This document shows, one piece after another, positions 17,805 through 26,710 of a DNA stretch of 64,000 bases. Made by a program: the position numbers and the translations under genes. How positions within the stretch are numbered: the stretch's first letter is position 1; every line of letters begins with the position of its first letter. Under the pieces are notes generated by a model. The model was not told where the DNA came from. It saw nothing but the letters and a program-made list of their open reading frames with translations, and ran no database searches. Origin of the DNA: Mycolicibacterium porcinum (GTDB taxonomy: Bacteria > Actinomycetota > Actinomycetes > Mycobacteriales > Mycobacteriaceae); assembly GCA_001942045.1 (NCBI GenBank), contig MSTD01000023.1:692-64691 (forward strand), written 5' to 3'.

Positions 17805-18407
17805 GTGAGCGATGACCCCCGCGACGGCCGAGAACAGCGCAGTGAAGCCACCCGCTCGGCGCTGGTCGCCGCGGCCCGCGCGCTGTTCGTCGAGCGCGGC
17901 TACGCCGCGGTCTCCACGGGCGACATCGCCCGCGTCGCCGCCGTCACGCGCAACGCGTTGTACTACCACTTCCCCACCAAAGAGGCGGTGTTCCGGGCGG
18001 TCTACGAGGACGTGGAGGGCGAACTGGCCGCGCGCGTCTTGCCGGCCGCTCTGGCCCACGACACCAGCAAGGCACAGCTCGAAGCCGGGATCGAGGAGTT
18101 CCTGGACGGCTGCCTGGATCCCACCGTGGCCCGGATCAGCGTGCTGCAGGCGCCGGCCGCGCTGGGGTTCGCCCAGATGCGTGAGATCGACAACCGCAAC
18201 TACCTCGGCGCCCTGCGCGACGGCATCCGCGACGCCGTCGACGCCGGTGAACTGCCTGATCTTCCGGTCGACGCCCTCGCGTCGATGATCCTCGGCGCGC
18301 TGGACGAGGCGGCCCTGCTGATCGCGACGGCCGACGACCCGGCAGCGGCCCGTCGCGACGCCGGCGTGGTGGCACAGGCTCTCGTCGACGGACTGTTCGT
18401 CGGCTGA
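17805..18407 (+). CDS. TetR-family transcriptional regulator (module 2)
   Basis: A 200-residue repressor. The helix-turn-helix (about 12-58) contains VSTGDIARVAAVTRNALYYHF. It is paralogous to the regulator at 5166-5771: same length, same C-terminal pattern, same divergence from an alpha/beta hydrolase. The GTG at 17805 has no clear Shine-Dalgarno sequence, so it may be translated from a leaderless or short-leader mRNA. A perfect palindrome in the intergenic region is the likely operator. Ligand unknown. Confidence 0.87.
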   Translation: MSDDPRDGREQRSEATRSALVAAARALFVERGYAAVSTGDIARVAAVTRNALYYHFPTKEAVFRAVYEDVEGELAARVLPAALAHDTSKAQLEAGIEEFLDGCLDPTVARISVLQAPAALGFAQMREIDNRNYLGALRDGIRDAVDAGELPDLPVDALASMILGALDEAALLIATADDPAAARRDAGVVAQALVDGLFVG

Positions 18408-18422
18408 CCCGGCCGGGCCGGG

Positions 18423-19196
18423 CTACAGCACCTTCGACAGAAAATCCTGCAGCCGTGGATGTTTGGGATTGTCGAACACCTCGGCCGGAGAGTCGTCCTC
18501 GACGATGTTGCCGTCGGCCATGAAGATCACCCGGGAGGCCACCTCGCGGGCGAATCCCATCTCATGGGTGACCACCACCATCGTCATGCCGCCCTCGGCC
18601 AGGTCGCGCAGTACCTGCAGCACGTCGCCGACCATCTCGGGATCCAGCGCACTGGTGGCCTCGTCGAACAACATGATCGAGGGGTTCATCGCCAGGGCCC
18701 GGGCGATCGCGACCCGCTGCTTCTGGCCGCCGGACAACGTGGCCGGTTTGACCTTGGCCTTCTCGGCCAGGCCCACCTGGCTGAGCAACTCCATGGCCCG
18801 CTTCTCGGCAGCGGCCTTGTCCATCTTCTTGGTCAGCAGCGGTGCCAGCGTCACGTTGTCGATCACCGTCATGTGCGGGAACAAGTTGAAGTGCTGGAAC
18901 ACCATTCCGATGTGCTGACGGACCTTGTCCAGGTCCACTTTCCGGTCGGTGAGGTCGAATCCGTCGACGGTGACCTTGCCGGCGGTGATGTCCTCAAGCT
19001 TGTTCAGGCAGCGCAAGAAGGTGGACTTGCCGGACCCGGACGGTCCGATGACGCAGACCACCTCGCCCTTGCTGACCGTGGTGTCGATGCCGTCGAGCAC
19101 CACCAGATCGCCGAATGATTTCTTGAGACCCTCGATGCGGATCTTGACGGTGCCCTCGGGCTCGGCGGCCGCGGCTTCCGGTACCAACTGGGTCAT
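18423..19196 (-). CDS. Polar amino-acid ABC importer, ATP-binding subunit
   Basis: A 257-residue ABC ATPase of the PAAT (GlnQ/HisP) class. Walker A is GPSGSGKST, the Q-loop is [10 protein letters not shown], the signature is [15 protein letters not shown], and Walker B is [14 protein letters not shown], with the switch His in [13 protein letters not shown] at 19196 overlaps the permease stop as ATGA, so it is translationally coupled to the fused binding-protein/permease upstream. Together they form a two-gene importer for a polar amino acid, most likely glutamine, glutamate or a similar substrate. An in-frame extension to 19280 lies inside the permease gene and is rejected. Confidence 0.92.
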   Translation of the reverse strand: MTQLVPEAAAAEPEGTVKIRIEGLKKSFGDLVVLDGIDTTVSKGEVVCVIGPSGSGKSTFLRCLNKLEDITAGKVTVDGFDLTDRKVDLDKVRQHIGMVFQHFNLFPHMTVIDNVTLAPLLTKKMDKAAAEKRAMELLSQVGLAEKAKVKPATLSGGQKQRVAIARALAMNPSIMLFDEATSALDPEMVGDVLQVLRDLAEGGMTMVVVTHEMGFAREVASRVIFMADGNIVEDDSPAEVFDNPKHPRLQDFLSKVL

Positions 19197-20671
19197 TTCA
19201 CCATCCGTTTCTCGAGCCGGTCGGAGAGTTTCGTGAGCGCCATGATGACGATGAAGTAGATGATGCCGATGATCAGCCACATGGTGAACGACTGGTAGTT
19301 ACGGGCGATGATCAACCGCCCGGTCTGGGTCAGCTCGGCGATGCCGATCACCGACAGGATCGAGGTGTCCTTGAGGGTGATGACGAACTGGTTGACATAG
19401 GACGGGATCATGGTGCGAATCGCCTGCGGCAGAATGACTTTGCGCATCGCAGGTAGATAGCCGATACCGAGGCTGCGGGCCGCTTCCATCTGGCCCTTGT
19501 CGACCGACTGAATTCCGCCGCGGACGATCTCGGTCATGTAGGCCCCGGCGTTGAGCGAGAGGGTGATGATGCCCGCGGTCAGCGCCGTCATCTGGAAGCC
19601 CATCGCGGTCGGGATGCCGAAGTAGATGAAGAAGGCCTGCACCAGAAGCGGTGTGCCGCGGAAGATGTCGACGTACGTGGTGCCGATGGCCCGTAGCACG
19701 ATCGACCGCGACACCCGGAACAGACCGAAGATGATGCCGAGCACCAGCGCGATCGCGATGGACACCACTGTCAGGATGATCGTCATCTTCAGGCCGGCCA
19801 TCAGGAACGGGAAGGTGCTCTTGATCAATCCGAAGAATGAGTTGTCGGCCTCCGCGGCGCCCTCGCCGAGGTACTTCTCGACGATCTCGTCGTAGCGACC
19901 GGAATCCTTTAGTTCCTTGAGGCCCGCGTTGAACTTGCTCAGCAGTTCGGCGTTGCGCCCCTTGTTGACCGCGAATCCGTAGCTGGAGCCCTTCTCCTTC
20001 GGCGTCACGGTCTTGAACCCGTTGCCCTGCTGGATGCCGTAGGCGAGCACCGGGTAGTCCTCGAACACGGCAACCGAGTTACCCGTCTTCACTTCCTCGA
20101 ACATCGAAGCGGAATCGGCGAACGAGACGATCTGGAAGCCGTATTTGTCCTTGATCGAGTCGGCGAACTCGGCGCCCTGGGTGCCGTTCTTGACCGCCAC
20201 CCGCTTGCCTTTGAGATCGGCATACGACTTGATGTCCTCGTTGGTGGCCAACACCGCCATCTGCACGCCGGACTCGAAATACGGCTCGGAGAAGTCGAAG
20301 ACTTTCTTGCGCTCATCGGTGATCGACATCCCGGCGATCACGCCATCGGCCTGATTGGCCTGCACGGCCTGCAGCGCGGCGTCGAAGCCCAACGGCTTGA
20401 TCGTGACATTGAATTTCTGGTTCGCCGCGATCTCGTTGATCAGATCGATGTCGATGCCGACGAATTTCCCGTCCACGTCCTGAAATTCGAACGGCGCGAA
20501 GGTGATGTCGGTGGCGACGACGTAAGTCTCGCCCTCGGCGGCAGCGCGGGCCGGGGCCAGCATCGCGGCTCCGAACAACCCGACCAGCAACGCCACGACG
20601 GCGGCCATCAGCCGTTGCGGGGACCGGATGACTCCGGCGATGCCCCCGCCCGACGTGGATTCGGCTCTCAT
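19193..20671 (-). CDS. Amino-acid ABC importer, substrate-binding domain fused to permease
   Basis: A 492-residue fusion. Residues 1-45 form a signal/anchor segment ([22 protein letters not shown]). Residues about 48-270 are a family 3 solute-binding domain ([48 protein letters not shown]). From about 285 to the end lies a HisM/GlnP-type permease with five membrane helices and the EAA loop ([13 protein letters not shown]...[11 protein letters not shown]). Such fusions are known in the lactococcal GlnP system, where the receptor is tethered to the transporter. AGGAG lies before the ATG at 20671. The ATPase gene overlaps its stop. Substrate is inferred only as a polar amino acid. Confidence 0.9.
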   Translation of the reverse strand: MRAESTSGGGIAGVIRSPQRLMAAVVALLVGLFGAAMLAPARAAAEGETYVVATDITFAPFEFQDVDGKFVGIDIDLINEIAANQKFNVTIKPLGFDAALQAVQANQADGVIAGMSITDERKKVFDFSEPYFESGVQMAVLATNEDIKSYADLKGKRVAVKNGTQGAEFADSIKDKYGFQIVSFADSASMFEEVKTGNSVAVFEDYPVLAYGIQQGNGFKTVTPKEKGSSYGFAVNKGRNAELLSKFNAGLKELKDSGRYDEIVEKYLGEGAAEADNSFFGLIKSTFPFLMAGLKMTIILTVVSIAIALVLGIIFGLFRVSRSIVLRAIGTTYVDIFRGTPLLVQAFFIYFGIPTAMGFQMTALTAGIITLSLNAGAYMTEIVRGGIQSVDKGQMEAARSLGIGYLPAMRKVILPQAIRTMIPSYVNQFVITLKDTSILSVIGIAELTQTGRLIIARNYQSFTMWLIIGIIYFIVIMALTKLSDRLEKRMVK

Positions 20672-20783
20672 CGTCCGGTCTCCTATCCAGGTTTGAAGCG
20701 ACGAGTCCTCACGCTATCGCCGCGACACCCGTTCGGGCGGGATTTCCGGGGGTCCGGCAGGCAGCACCACCTAGCATCGACCT

Positions 20784-21683
20784 ATGGGGGACCTGTTCGG
20801 AAGCAAGACTCGGGTCAAGTCACATTCGTTCGGTGAGCGCAACGACGGGGTGGTGTTCAATGCATCTGGGGTCGTGCAGGTCGCTCCCGACTGCTTCGTC
20901 TTCATCGACAATCACGACGCCACAGCGATTTTCGAGGTCACGCTGGATCCGGACAAGGGCAAACTGCACGGAATCCGGCGGCGCGACCTGGCCGGGGTGG
21001 CCGAGCACCAGCTCGGTGATCCAGAAGGCTTGACCCGCGCCGACGTCCGCGGTCAGACATATCTCGTCGCGGCGTCCTCTCTGTCGGTTTCGGGTTCACA
21101 CGTCAATGACGGGCTGGTCCGGATCAGCTACGCCGACTCCGGTGACCTGCGGGCCGAACCGATGACGGGGTTCCGGTCCTGGCTGTTGGCGCACGTACCC
21201 ATCTTGGCGGCGGCGGCCGCTTCCGAACCCGATGACGGCGGTCTCAATGTCGAGGGGGTGGCGTGGGATCCGGGCGCATGCGCGCTGTTGTTCGGAGTGC
21301 GCGGGCCTGCGACGCCCGGGCAGGTGACCATCATCGAGGTGCCCGCGCGCATCGACACCGAGACATGGGCCACGGATTGTCTGGGTGAACCGGTCGTGCG
21401 GACCGTGCAAGTTCCTCATTCGGTGGCGCTGCAGGGTGTCCGCGACATCTCCTACGACGGGCGCTCAGCGGAGTTCCTGATTCTGCTCGGCAAGTCGTTG
21501 AGCCGGAAGGCCGAGCCGTTCGCGCTGTGCACCTGGGCTCGGGGTTCCGATGCGCTGCGGGTGAGCGGAGTTCGCTTCCGCGATTCCATGAAGCCGGAGG
21601 GCTGCACCGCCTTCTACACCGACGGCGAGCGGCGGATCCTCATCGTCGACGACCGTGGCGGCTATGCGGTGGTCGAGGGATGA
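20784..21683 (+). CDS. DUF3616-like protein of unknown function
   Basis: A 299-residue soluble protein with no signal peptide. Repeated strand-turn units (FNASGVVQVAPDCFVFIDNH, LNVEGVAWDPGACALLFGVRGP, LQGVRDISYDGRSAEFLILLG) suggest a beta-propeller or SdiA-regulated-like fold, consistent with DUF3616. A KPEGCTAF element near the C-terminus resembles the Asp/Glu/Gly turn of esterase-like phytase families. No catalytic set can be confirmed. It is convergent with the CotH-like gene (18 bp between stops). Confidence 0.65.
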   Translation: MGDLFGSKTRVKSHSFGERNDGVVFNASGVVQVAPDCFVFIDNHDATAIFEVTLDPDKGKLHGIRRRDLAGVAEHQLGDPEGLTRADVRGQTYLVAASSLSVSGSHVNDGLVRISYADSGDLRAEPMTGFRSWLLAHVPILAAAAASEPDDGGLNVEGVAWDPGACALLFGVRGPATPGQVTIIEVPARIDTETWATDCLGEPVVRTVQVPHSVALQGVRDISYDGRSAEFLILLGKSLSRKAEPFALCTWARGSDALRVSGVRFRDSMKPEGCTAFYTDGERRILIVDDRGGYAVVEG

Positions 21684-21701
21684 GATCCCTCGCTCAAACC
21701 G

Positions 21702-23366
21702 TCAGTACAAGCAGATCCGCGAGCCGAGCGGCTCCTGATGGACCCGGGCCCGACCGCCGGGGGTGAGGTCCAATCCGTAGGTGGCCTGCAGGTTGGTCCG
21801 CGCGCTCACCAGCCGGAAATAGCCGCTGTAGGCGAAATCGGCCGGCACTGACGCCGAGGGCACGAGCGCGAACTCCTCGGCGTGGTCCGTGTTGGCCGGT
21901 GCGCAGGTATAGAGGTACTTGTGCCCCTGGCCGGTGGTCAGGCTGTCACTGGCGTGCAGCACGCGGCCGGAGCTCTGATTGGTCAGCGATTTCCGTCCAC
22001 CGCCCACGTCGTTGACCCTCCACAGGTCAGCCGGATCGTCGTCGTCCTTCAGCGGCCAGTGGTAGACCTCGAAGTTCTGCGGTGGCGCCGCTCCTGGCGG
22101 GATCGTCTCGCTGTTGCTGGCGTGCAGCGCAGCGCCGGCCTCCTCGTTGAGCAGGTAGACGCTGACGTTGTCAGGGATCCCGGTAAGCGCGTAGGCGGCC
22201 GATTCGGCCAGGCGCAACTGCTGGCGAACCGTGGCGACCCGTGCGGCAGCATCGGGAACGCCGAGGTCGGTTACCAGGGCCTGCAACCGGTCGAGCAGCG
22301 GCTTGAGCACTGTCTGCTGGGATTTTCGGCTGAAGATCGTCTCGCGGTACATGCGGATCTGGCTGAACAGCTGCTCGCGGCGGGCCGGATCGTCGCGCAC
22401 CAACTGAGCGAGCTTGGCCGTGCCGCCCAATTTGAACCGGTGGTCGGTGCGCAGGGTCTGGTCGATTCCCCACGGGATCAGTTTGAACTTGATGTTGCCG
22501 ACGCCGGGTGTCTCGACAGCGGTGACGTCGTTGTAGACGTAGGTGTTGTTGGTGTTGTTGGAGTATCCGTCCCAGTGTTTGAGGAAGAACTCCATCGCAT
22601 ACAGCCGGATGAACTGCTCGAGGTCGAACACTTCGGCCGCCCCGGCAATGCCGTGGTGGGCGATGTGGTCGATGGCGAACTTCAGATCTGCCTTGTTCTG
22701 GAACGCCGACAGTTCCTCGGTGGCGATGAAGTGCGCGCGGCCCGCGACGAAGTCGTCCTTGTGCTCGATTTCGTACAGGTTCCCTTTCATGTTGCCGAAG
22801 TTGCGCTCGATGTAGCGCTTCATGATCGGCTCGGCGTTGACGTAGACGCCCGGTGCGTCGACCCCGGGAAGGCCCTGTCCGATCGGGGTGCCGTTGACGA
22901 AGACGCGGGCCAGGTTGCACCGCGAGTGCGGTAACCCGGCCATCCCCAGCAACTGATAGCCGAGCGGTTGGCGAATGAACGCCGGGTCCTGGATCGAATT
23001 GTTCAGGGTCAGGTATCGCGACCCGAACAGATCCTCGGCCTGTTCCTCGCTCGTGTCGCTGAACTTGCCGAAATCGAGGTGGATACACGGCTTTTCACTG
23101 TTGATCGAACCGCAGAAGGACTTCTTCTTGACGCCGACATCGCTGAATTCCGTCGGCGTCGGGAACGCGGTTCCGGAGATCTCGACCGAGGCGGCCTTGC
23201 GCCAGGTATAGCGCGAACCGCCGTCCCAGTCGAAGTTGCATATCCCGCCCGCGGGCTGCTCGGTGCGCACTGCGTCCCAGTCCGCCTGGGCCATAGTGAT
23301 TCTGATGGTCAGCACGTTGTCGAGCGCGTACAGCGCATCGAGCTTTTGTTGTTGTTGGGCACTCAT
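21702..23366 (-). CDS. CotH-kinase-like protein with C-terminal lectin-like region
   Basis: A 554-residue protein from ATG at 23366 (MSAQQQQKLDAL), preceded by an AGGGGG ribosome site. The N-terminal strand pattern (VLTIRITMAQADWDAV, RKAASVEISGTAF) and the core FLKHWDGYSNNTNNTYVYND with IPWGIDQTL match the CotH family, atypical kinases first seen in spore coats and also in bacterial cellulosomes. From about residue 410 a region with repeated Trp/Gln turns (LHASNSETI, VLHASDSLT, NLQATYGLD) looks like a beta-trefoil or RICIN-like domain. No signal peptide is seen. A mycobacterium does not sporulate, so the target protein is unknown. Confidence 0.75.
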   Translation of the reverse strand: MSAQQQQKLDALYALDNVLTIRITMAQADWDAVRTEQPAGGICNFDWDGGSRYTWRKAASVEISGTAFPTPTEFSDVGVKKKSFCGSINSEKPCIHLDFGKFSDTSEEQAEDLFGSRYLTLNNSIQDPAFIRQPLGYQLLGMAGLPHSRCNLARVFVNGTPIGQGLPGVDAPGVYVNAEPIMKRYIERNFGNMKGNLYEIEHKDDFVAGRAHFIATEELSAFQNKADLKFAIDHIAHHGIAGAAEVFDLEQFIRLYAMEFFLKHWDGYSNNTNNTYVYNDVTAVETPGVGNIKFKLIPWGIDQTLRTDHRFKLGGTAKLAQLVRDDPARREQLFSQIRMYRETIFSRKSQQTVLKPLLDRLQALVTDLGVPDAAARVATVRQQLRLAESAAYALTGIPDNVSVYLLNEEAGAALHASNSETIPPGAAPPQNFEVYHWPLKDDDDPADLWRVNDVGGGRKSLTNQSSGRVLHASDSLTTGQGHKYLYTCAPANTDHAEEFALVPSASVPADFAYSGYFRLVSARTNLQATYGLDLTPGGRARVHQEPLGSRICLY

Positions 23367-23709
23367 CGGATCCCCCCTGTCAGCGCCTTTCCCCTGGGTT
23401 TGACAATCAGTGTGCGCTCCGGTCGGTTGGGAATCCATCCCAAATCGACTGCGCCGGAACGAGATAGTTGCACAGGAAAAGTCCCCGCCGGTCGGCCATC
23501 AGCCAGTGGCAAACCGCGTGGCCGGCTTTACAAACGCATCAGGGTGTCCACTCTCCAGCCTCGGGAAGCCCGGCTGTAAAAGGACGTTCGGTCCGATACG
23601 TCCCATAAAGAGGTAGTGCACTACGCGTGAGGAATGACCACCGGCGGCCGTACGTTTCTCGCATGAGAGTGCTGGGAAGTACGGCGCTCGGTTCAGAGGA
23701 AGTTTCGAA
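23367..23709. other. Divergent intergenic region, 343 bp
   Basis: No convincing gene. It must hold promoters for the CotH-like gene (left) and the 97-residue protein (right). Several AT-rich hexamers exist (for example around 23565-23615), but no consensus pair is clear enough to assign. Confidence 0.5.
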
Positions 23710-24003
23710 ATGAGCGTTTTCCATCCGGTTTCCGCCGTCCGACGCGAAGCCTCGACAGACATCACGACGCGCCGGCACACGCACGCGCCAGTGCTCATCA
23801 CCGAACAGCAGGTGCTGTTCAGTACCGCGGTGGCAGCGGGCGCCCCCGCTCGCCACGGGGTCTTCGCGGCGGTGTCGCATGCCGTGTCATCGGTCGCAGA
23901 TCACTGGCACGCGGCCACCGAACGGCGGCACGCCCGCTATTACCCCTCGCGGTGCAGCTACCTCGAGAACAGCCTGATGGCTCGGGAGATGGACCGACTC
24001 TGA
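23710..24003 (+). CDS. Small mycobacterial protein of unknown function
   Basis: A 97-residue protein with AGAGGAAG upstream of the ATG at 23710. It has a basic N-terminus, a central segment LITEQQVLFSTAVAAG and a C-terminal YPSRCSYLENSLMAREMDRL; as I recall, this combination recurs in small proteins of fast-growing mycobacteria, often placed after a long promoter region. No signal peptide, membrane helix or enzymatic motif is visible. Its stop is 10 bp from that of the convergent dioxygenase gene. Confidence 0.68.
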   Translation: MSVFHPVSAVRREASTDITTRRHTHAPVLITEQQVLFSTAVAAGAPARHGVFAAVSHAVSSVADHWHAATERRHARYYPSRCSYLENSLMAREMDRL

Positions 24004-24013
24004 CCGGTCCGGG

Positions 24014-24982
24014 TCAGCCCGCCAGCGCGATCGGGATTACCACCTCGGAGTACCGCGACGCGTCCCCGGCGACCGCCCGGCTGTGCTGTCCGTGCACGTC
24101 GACCGGGATATCGCCGGCCAGCGTGATCCGGCTCAGCCGGCGGAACTGATCGTCGTAGTCGGCCACCGCGTAATGCTGCGTGGCCCGGTTGTCCCAGATC
24201 GCCAGGTCACCGGGTTCCCAGTTCCATCGAATCGTGTTCTCCAGCTTGATGACCCGGTTCTGCAGCAACTGGAACAGCGTGGCCGACTCCGCGGCGCTGA
24301 CGCCCACGAACTGTTTGATGAAGTGACCCAGCAGCAATACTCGCTTTCCGGTCTCGGGATGGACCCGCACCACCGGATGCTCCGTCTCGTAGTACTCGGA
24401 CTCGAACTCTTCGCGATACTGCCGGTGACCGTCGGCGAGCTCCTCATGGCGCCCGTCGTAATCGGCCGCATAGTCGTACTGATTGGTGTGCACCGCCCAC
24501 AGGTTCTCGACCAGTGCCCGCAGCGGGTCGGGCAGCCCGTCGTAGGCGGCCTCGGTCGACGCCCAGGTGGTGGTCCCGCCGTACTCCGGCAACGTCACCG
24601 CCCTCAGCAGCGAGGCCTTCGGGATGCGGTCGACGAACGTCACATCGGTATGCCAACTGTTCGCCTTGTCATACCGCGAGTCGATGGGCAGGATCCGGTC
24701 GCCCCGCGAGGTGACGGTCGGATGCGCACCCGTGGGGGTGCCGAGCAACCGGGCGAACGCCAGCTGACCGTCGTCGTCGAGGTGATGTTGCCCGCGGAAG
24801 AAGATGACCTTGTGCTCGAGAAGGGCATCGTTGATCGCGGACACCGTGGCCGCGTCGAGGCCGCCGTTGACCTGGATTCCGTCGATGCGGGCCCCGATGT
24901 GGGCACCGAGCTTCACTACACGCAGAGAGGACACTCCGTCACCATCGGCGATGAGGTGTCGCGGCACCACGGTTGCGCTCAT
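24014..24982 (-). CDS. Fe(II)/2-oxoglutarate-dependent TauD-family dioxygenase (AtsK/Rv3406-like)
   Basis: A 322-residue dioxygenase. Iron ligands are visible as WHTDVTF (His-x-Asp) and the distal His in [14 protein letters not shown]; the 2-oxoglutarate-binding Arg lies in [11 protein letters not shown]. The segments [40 protein letters not shown] and [10 protein letters not shown] closely follow Mycobacterium tuberculosis Rv3406, an alkyl-sulfatase-type dioxygenase. The likely reaction is oxidative cleavage of an alkyl sulfate or sulfonate to release sulfur. No sulfur-transport gene is adjacent. Confidence 0.87.
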   Translation of the reverse strand: MSATVVPRHLIADGDGVSSLRVVKLGAHIGARIDGIQVNGGLDAATVSAINDALLEHKVIFFRGQHHLDDDGQLAFARLLGTPTGAHPTVTSRGDRILPIDSRYDKANSWHTDVTFVDRIPKASLLRAVTLPEYGGTTTWASTEAAYDGLPDPLRALVENLWAVHTNQYDYAADYDGRHEELADGHRQYREEFESEYYETEHPVVRVHPETGKRVLLLGHFIKQFVGVSAAESATLFQLLQNRVIKLENTIRWNWEPGDLAIWDNRATQHYAVADYDDQFRRLSRITLAGDIPVDVHGQHSRAVAGDASRYSEVVIPIALAG

Positions 24983-25006
24983 TACGAGCGCAAAGACCTT
25001 CGCGGG

Positions 25007-25342
25007 TCAGTCGATACGGATGACGTAGGTACCGTCGTCGTCGCGCTCGATCTGGCCGTCGAGGGCATTGATCCACACCGGGGTGTCGCGCCGCGAGCCG
25101 AGGAACGCGCTCTGCACGGAGCCACCGGGCTGCAGGTCGACGTTCCACTCGTCGTCCTGGGCGACGATGGTGAGGAGCTCCTCGCCGTTGGCGCGACGGA
25201 TCGAGATCACCTGGCCGTTGGCGTCCAGGTCCTCCAGATCCGCGTCGTCGTCATCGAGGTACTCATCAAGCTCAGCGTCATCGAAGATCTCGGCGTCCGA
25301 ACCTCTGACATCGTCATGCACGCCGACGACTGTACTCAGCAT
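25007..25342 (-). CDS. Acidic conserved hypothetical protein
   Basis: A 111-residue very acidic protein. An Asp/Glu-rich stretch (about 20-45, including YLDDDDADLEDLD) precedes a small folded part (QVISIRRANGEELLTIVAQD...VDLQPGGSVQSAFLG...VWINALDGQIERDDDGTYVIRID), probably all beta. The ATG at 25342 is preferred to 25366 for its spacing to a GGTGGA sequence. No enzymatic motif is present. It lies 24 bp downstream of the dioxygenase start on the same strand. Confidence 0.65.
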   Translation of the reverse strand: MLSTVVGVHDDVRGSDAEIFDDAELDEYLDDDDADLEDLDANGQVISIRRANGEELLTIVAQDDEWNVDLQPGGSVQSAFLGSRRDTPVWINALDGQIERDDDGTYVIRID

Positions 25343-25477
25343 CACGTCCACCGATGAAGACCCCACGGGATTGAACCGCTAACGTGCATCCGACGTTTAC
25401 AGGCTGTTCGCCCGGGGAACAAGGAGTCCCGCTGCGGCGTTGGCCAAGCATTGGTCTGATTTTTAGGAGGATCATCT

Positions 25478-25774
25478 ATGGCAACCGATTACGACGCACC
25501 TCGGGTCAAAGAGACCGACGAGGCCACTGACGAGTCGCTCGAGGAACTGGCCGCCCAGCGGCGCACCGCGGCGAACACCGCGGTCATCGACGAGGACGAG
25601 GTGGTCGATTCGTTCGACCTTCCCGACGCCGATATCTCCGGCGAAGAACTCAGCGTGCGTGTCGTTCCCAAGCAGGCTGACGAGTTCACCTGTTCGAGCT
25701 GCTTCCTGGTGCAACACCGCAACCGGATGGCCCTACAGAAGGGCGACCAGCTGCTCTGCGTCGACTGCGTCTAG
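25478..25774 (+). CDS. DUF4193 zinc-ribbon protein
   Basis: A 98-residue actinobacterial protein with a strong AGGAGG ribosome site before ATG 25478. The N-terminal half is acidic and probably disordered (TDEATDESLEELAAQRRTA). The C-terminal 40 residues contain FTCSSCFLVQHRNRMA and LCVDCV, two CxxC knuckles that would bind one zinc. This is the DUF4193 layout, conserved across actinobacteria next to varied genes; its role is unknown, with transcription or ribosome binding being guesses. Confidence 0.85.
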   Translation: MATDYDAPRVKETDEATDESLEELAAQRRTAANTAVIDEDEVVDSFDLPDADISGEELSVRVVPKQADEFTCSSCFLVQHRNRMALQKGDQLLCVDCV

Positions 25775-25817
25775 TTGGCGCTGGACGTAGCCGCGCCCGA
25801 CGCGGATCGCTCCTTGT

Positions 25818-26177
25818 CTAGCGGCAGCAATTCGGGTCGAGCACAGTGCACAACGCGACGAGTGAGTCCCGGCGCGGGCGGTGGTAAACATTCATGCCGC
25901 GCCGTTCGGACTCCACCATGCCGGCACGTCGCAGCTGCGACAGATGGTGGCTGACCGTTGATTCGGCCAGGCCGACCGCAGCCGCCAGGTCACACCCACA
26001 TACCTCTCCCGCCTCGGCGCTGAACAACAGCGACACGAGCTTGACCCGCACCGGGTCTGCCAGCGCTTTGAGCCGTAGTGCGATCTCCAGCGCGCCGTCG
26101 TCATCGATCGGTCCGGCCGCCACCGGTGAGCAGCAGACCGGTTCAGTGGTGTCGACCACCGGCAACGCCTTGGGCAT
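25818..26177 (-). CDS. arsR: ArsR-family arsenite-responsive repressor
   Basis: A 119-residue winged-helix repressor. The recognition helix region is VGLAESTVSHHLSQLRRAGMV. Cysteines sit at 15-16 (PVCCSPV), 60 and 62 (EVCGCDLA), and in a C-terminal PNCCR. The vicinal Cys15-Cys16 pair matches the N-terminal As(III) ligands of the Corynebacterium glutamicum ArsR type, which uses an N-terminal pair plus a cysteine in the DNA-binding domain, so this is that class rather than the E. coli helix-4 CxC type. ATG at 26177 is favoured over 26252. It is divergent from the arsenic genes it should repress. Confidence 0.88.
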   Translation of the reverse strand: MPKALPVVDTTEPVCCSPVAAGPIDDDGALEIALRLKALADPVRVKLVSLLFSAEAGEVCGCDLAAAVGLAESTVSHHLSQLRRAGMVESERRGMNVYHRPRRDSLVALCTVLDPNCCR

Positions 26178-26199
26178 GCACCCATTCTGCCAGAGGATA

Positions 26200-26258
26200 T
26201 TGACATACGTCGAAGAGGTGGCATCATCGATGCTGCCCGAATGGTTCGACATAAGTCA
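26200..26258. promoter_or_regulatory. Probable ArsR operator pair
   Basis: GACATACGTC (from 26202) and GACATAAGTC (from 26248) are direct repeats matching 9 of 10, each with a GAC-N4-GTC dyad, in the gap between the divergent arsR and cadI/arsI starts. The longer arms 26200-26214 and 26245-26258 are also partly inverted copies. Confidence 0.5.
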
Positions 26259-26278
26259 CAGAGGTTGGGGAGGCTGTC

Positions 26279-26710
26279 ATGTCCCGCGCACAACTCGCCC
26301 TGAATGTCGATGATCTCGACGAGGCCATCACGTTCTACTCGAAGCTTTTCAACACGAAACCGGCCAAGGTCAAGCCCGGCTACGCCAACTTCGCCATCGC
26401 CGCTCCCCCGCTGAAGTTGGTGCTGATCGAAAACCCCGGCCACGGTGGGACGCTCAATCACCTCGGTGTCGAAGTCGAGTCCAGTGAACAGGTGCATGCG
26501 GAGATCGCGCGGCTCACCGACGAAGGCTTGTTCACCGAGGAGGAGATCGGCACCACCTGTTGTTTCGCCACCCAGGACAAGGTGTGGGTGACTGGCCCGG
26601 CGGGCGAGAAGTGGGAGGTCTACACGGTTCTCGCGGACTCTGAGTCCTTCGGTACCGCCTCGTCCGCACTCGATGGCGCCGACACCGGCGGCGCCTGCTG
26701 CACCTCGTGA
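26279..26710 (+). CDS. ArsI/CadI-family metalloenzyme (VOC superfamily)
   Basis: A 143-residue vicinal-oxygen-chelate protein of the ArsI/CadI family. ArsI is the Fe(II) C-As lyase that demethylates trivalent organoarsenicals; CadI is the cadmium-induced mycobacterial member. Key features are LALNVDDLDEAITFYSKLF, NHLGVEVES (metal-ligand His), the vicinal cysteine pair in TTCCFATQDKVWVTGP, the WEVY strand with the last Glu ligand, and a further CC at the C-terminus (GGACCTS). Context with ACR3 and ArsC favours an arsenic role. It opens the operon and its stop overlaps the next start (GTGA). Symbol left open because cadI and arsI cannot be separated by eye. Confidence 0.87.
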   Translation: MSRAQLALNVDDLDEAITFYSKLFNTKPAKVKPGYANFAIAAPPLKLVLIENPGHGGTLNHLGVEVESSEQVHAEIARLTDEGLFTEEEIGTTCCFATQDKVWVTGPAGEKWEVYTVLADSESFGTASSALDGADTGGACCTS

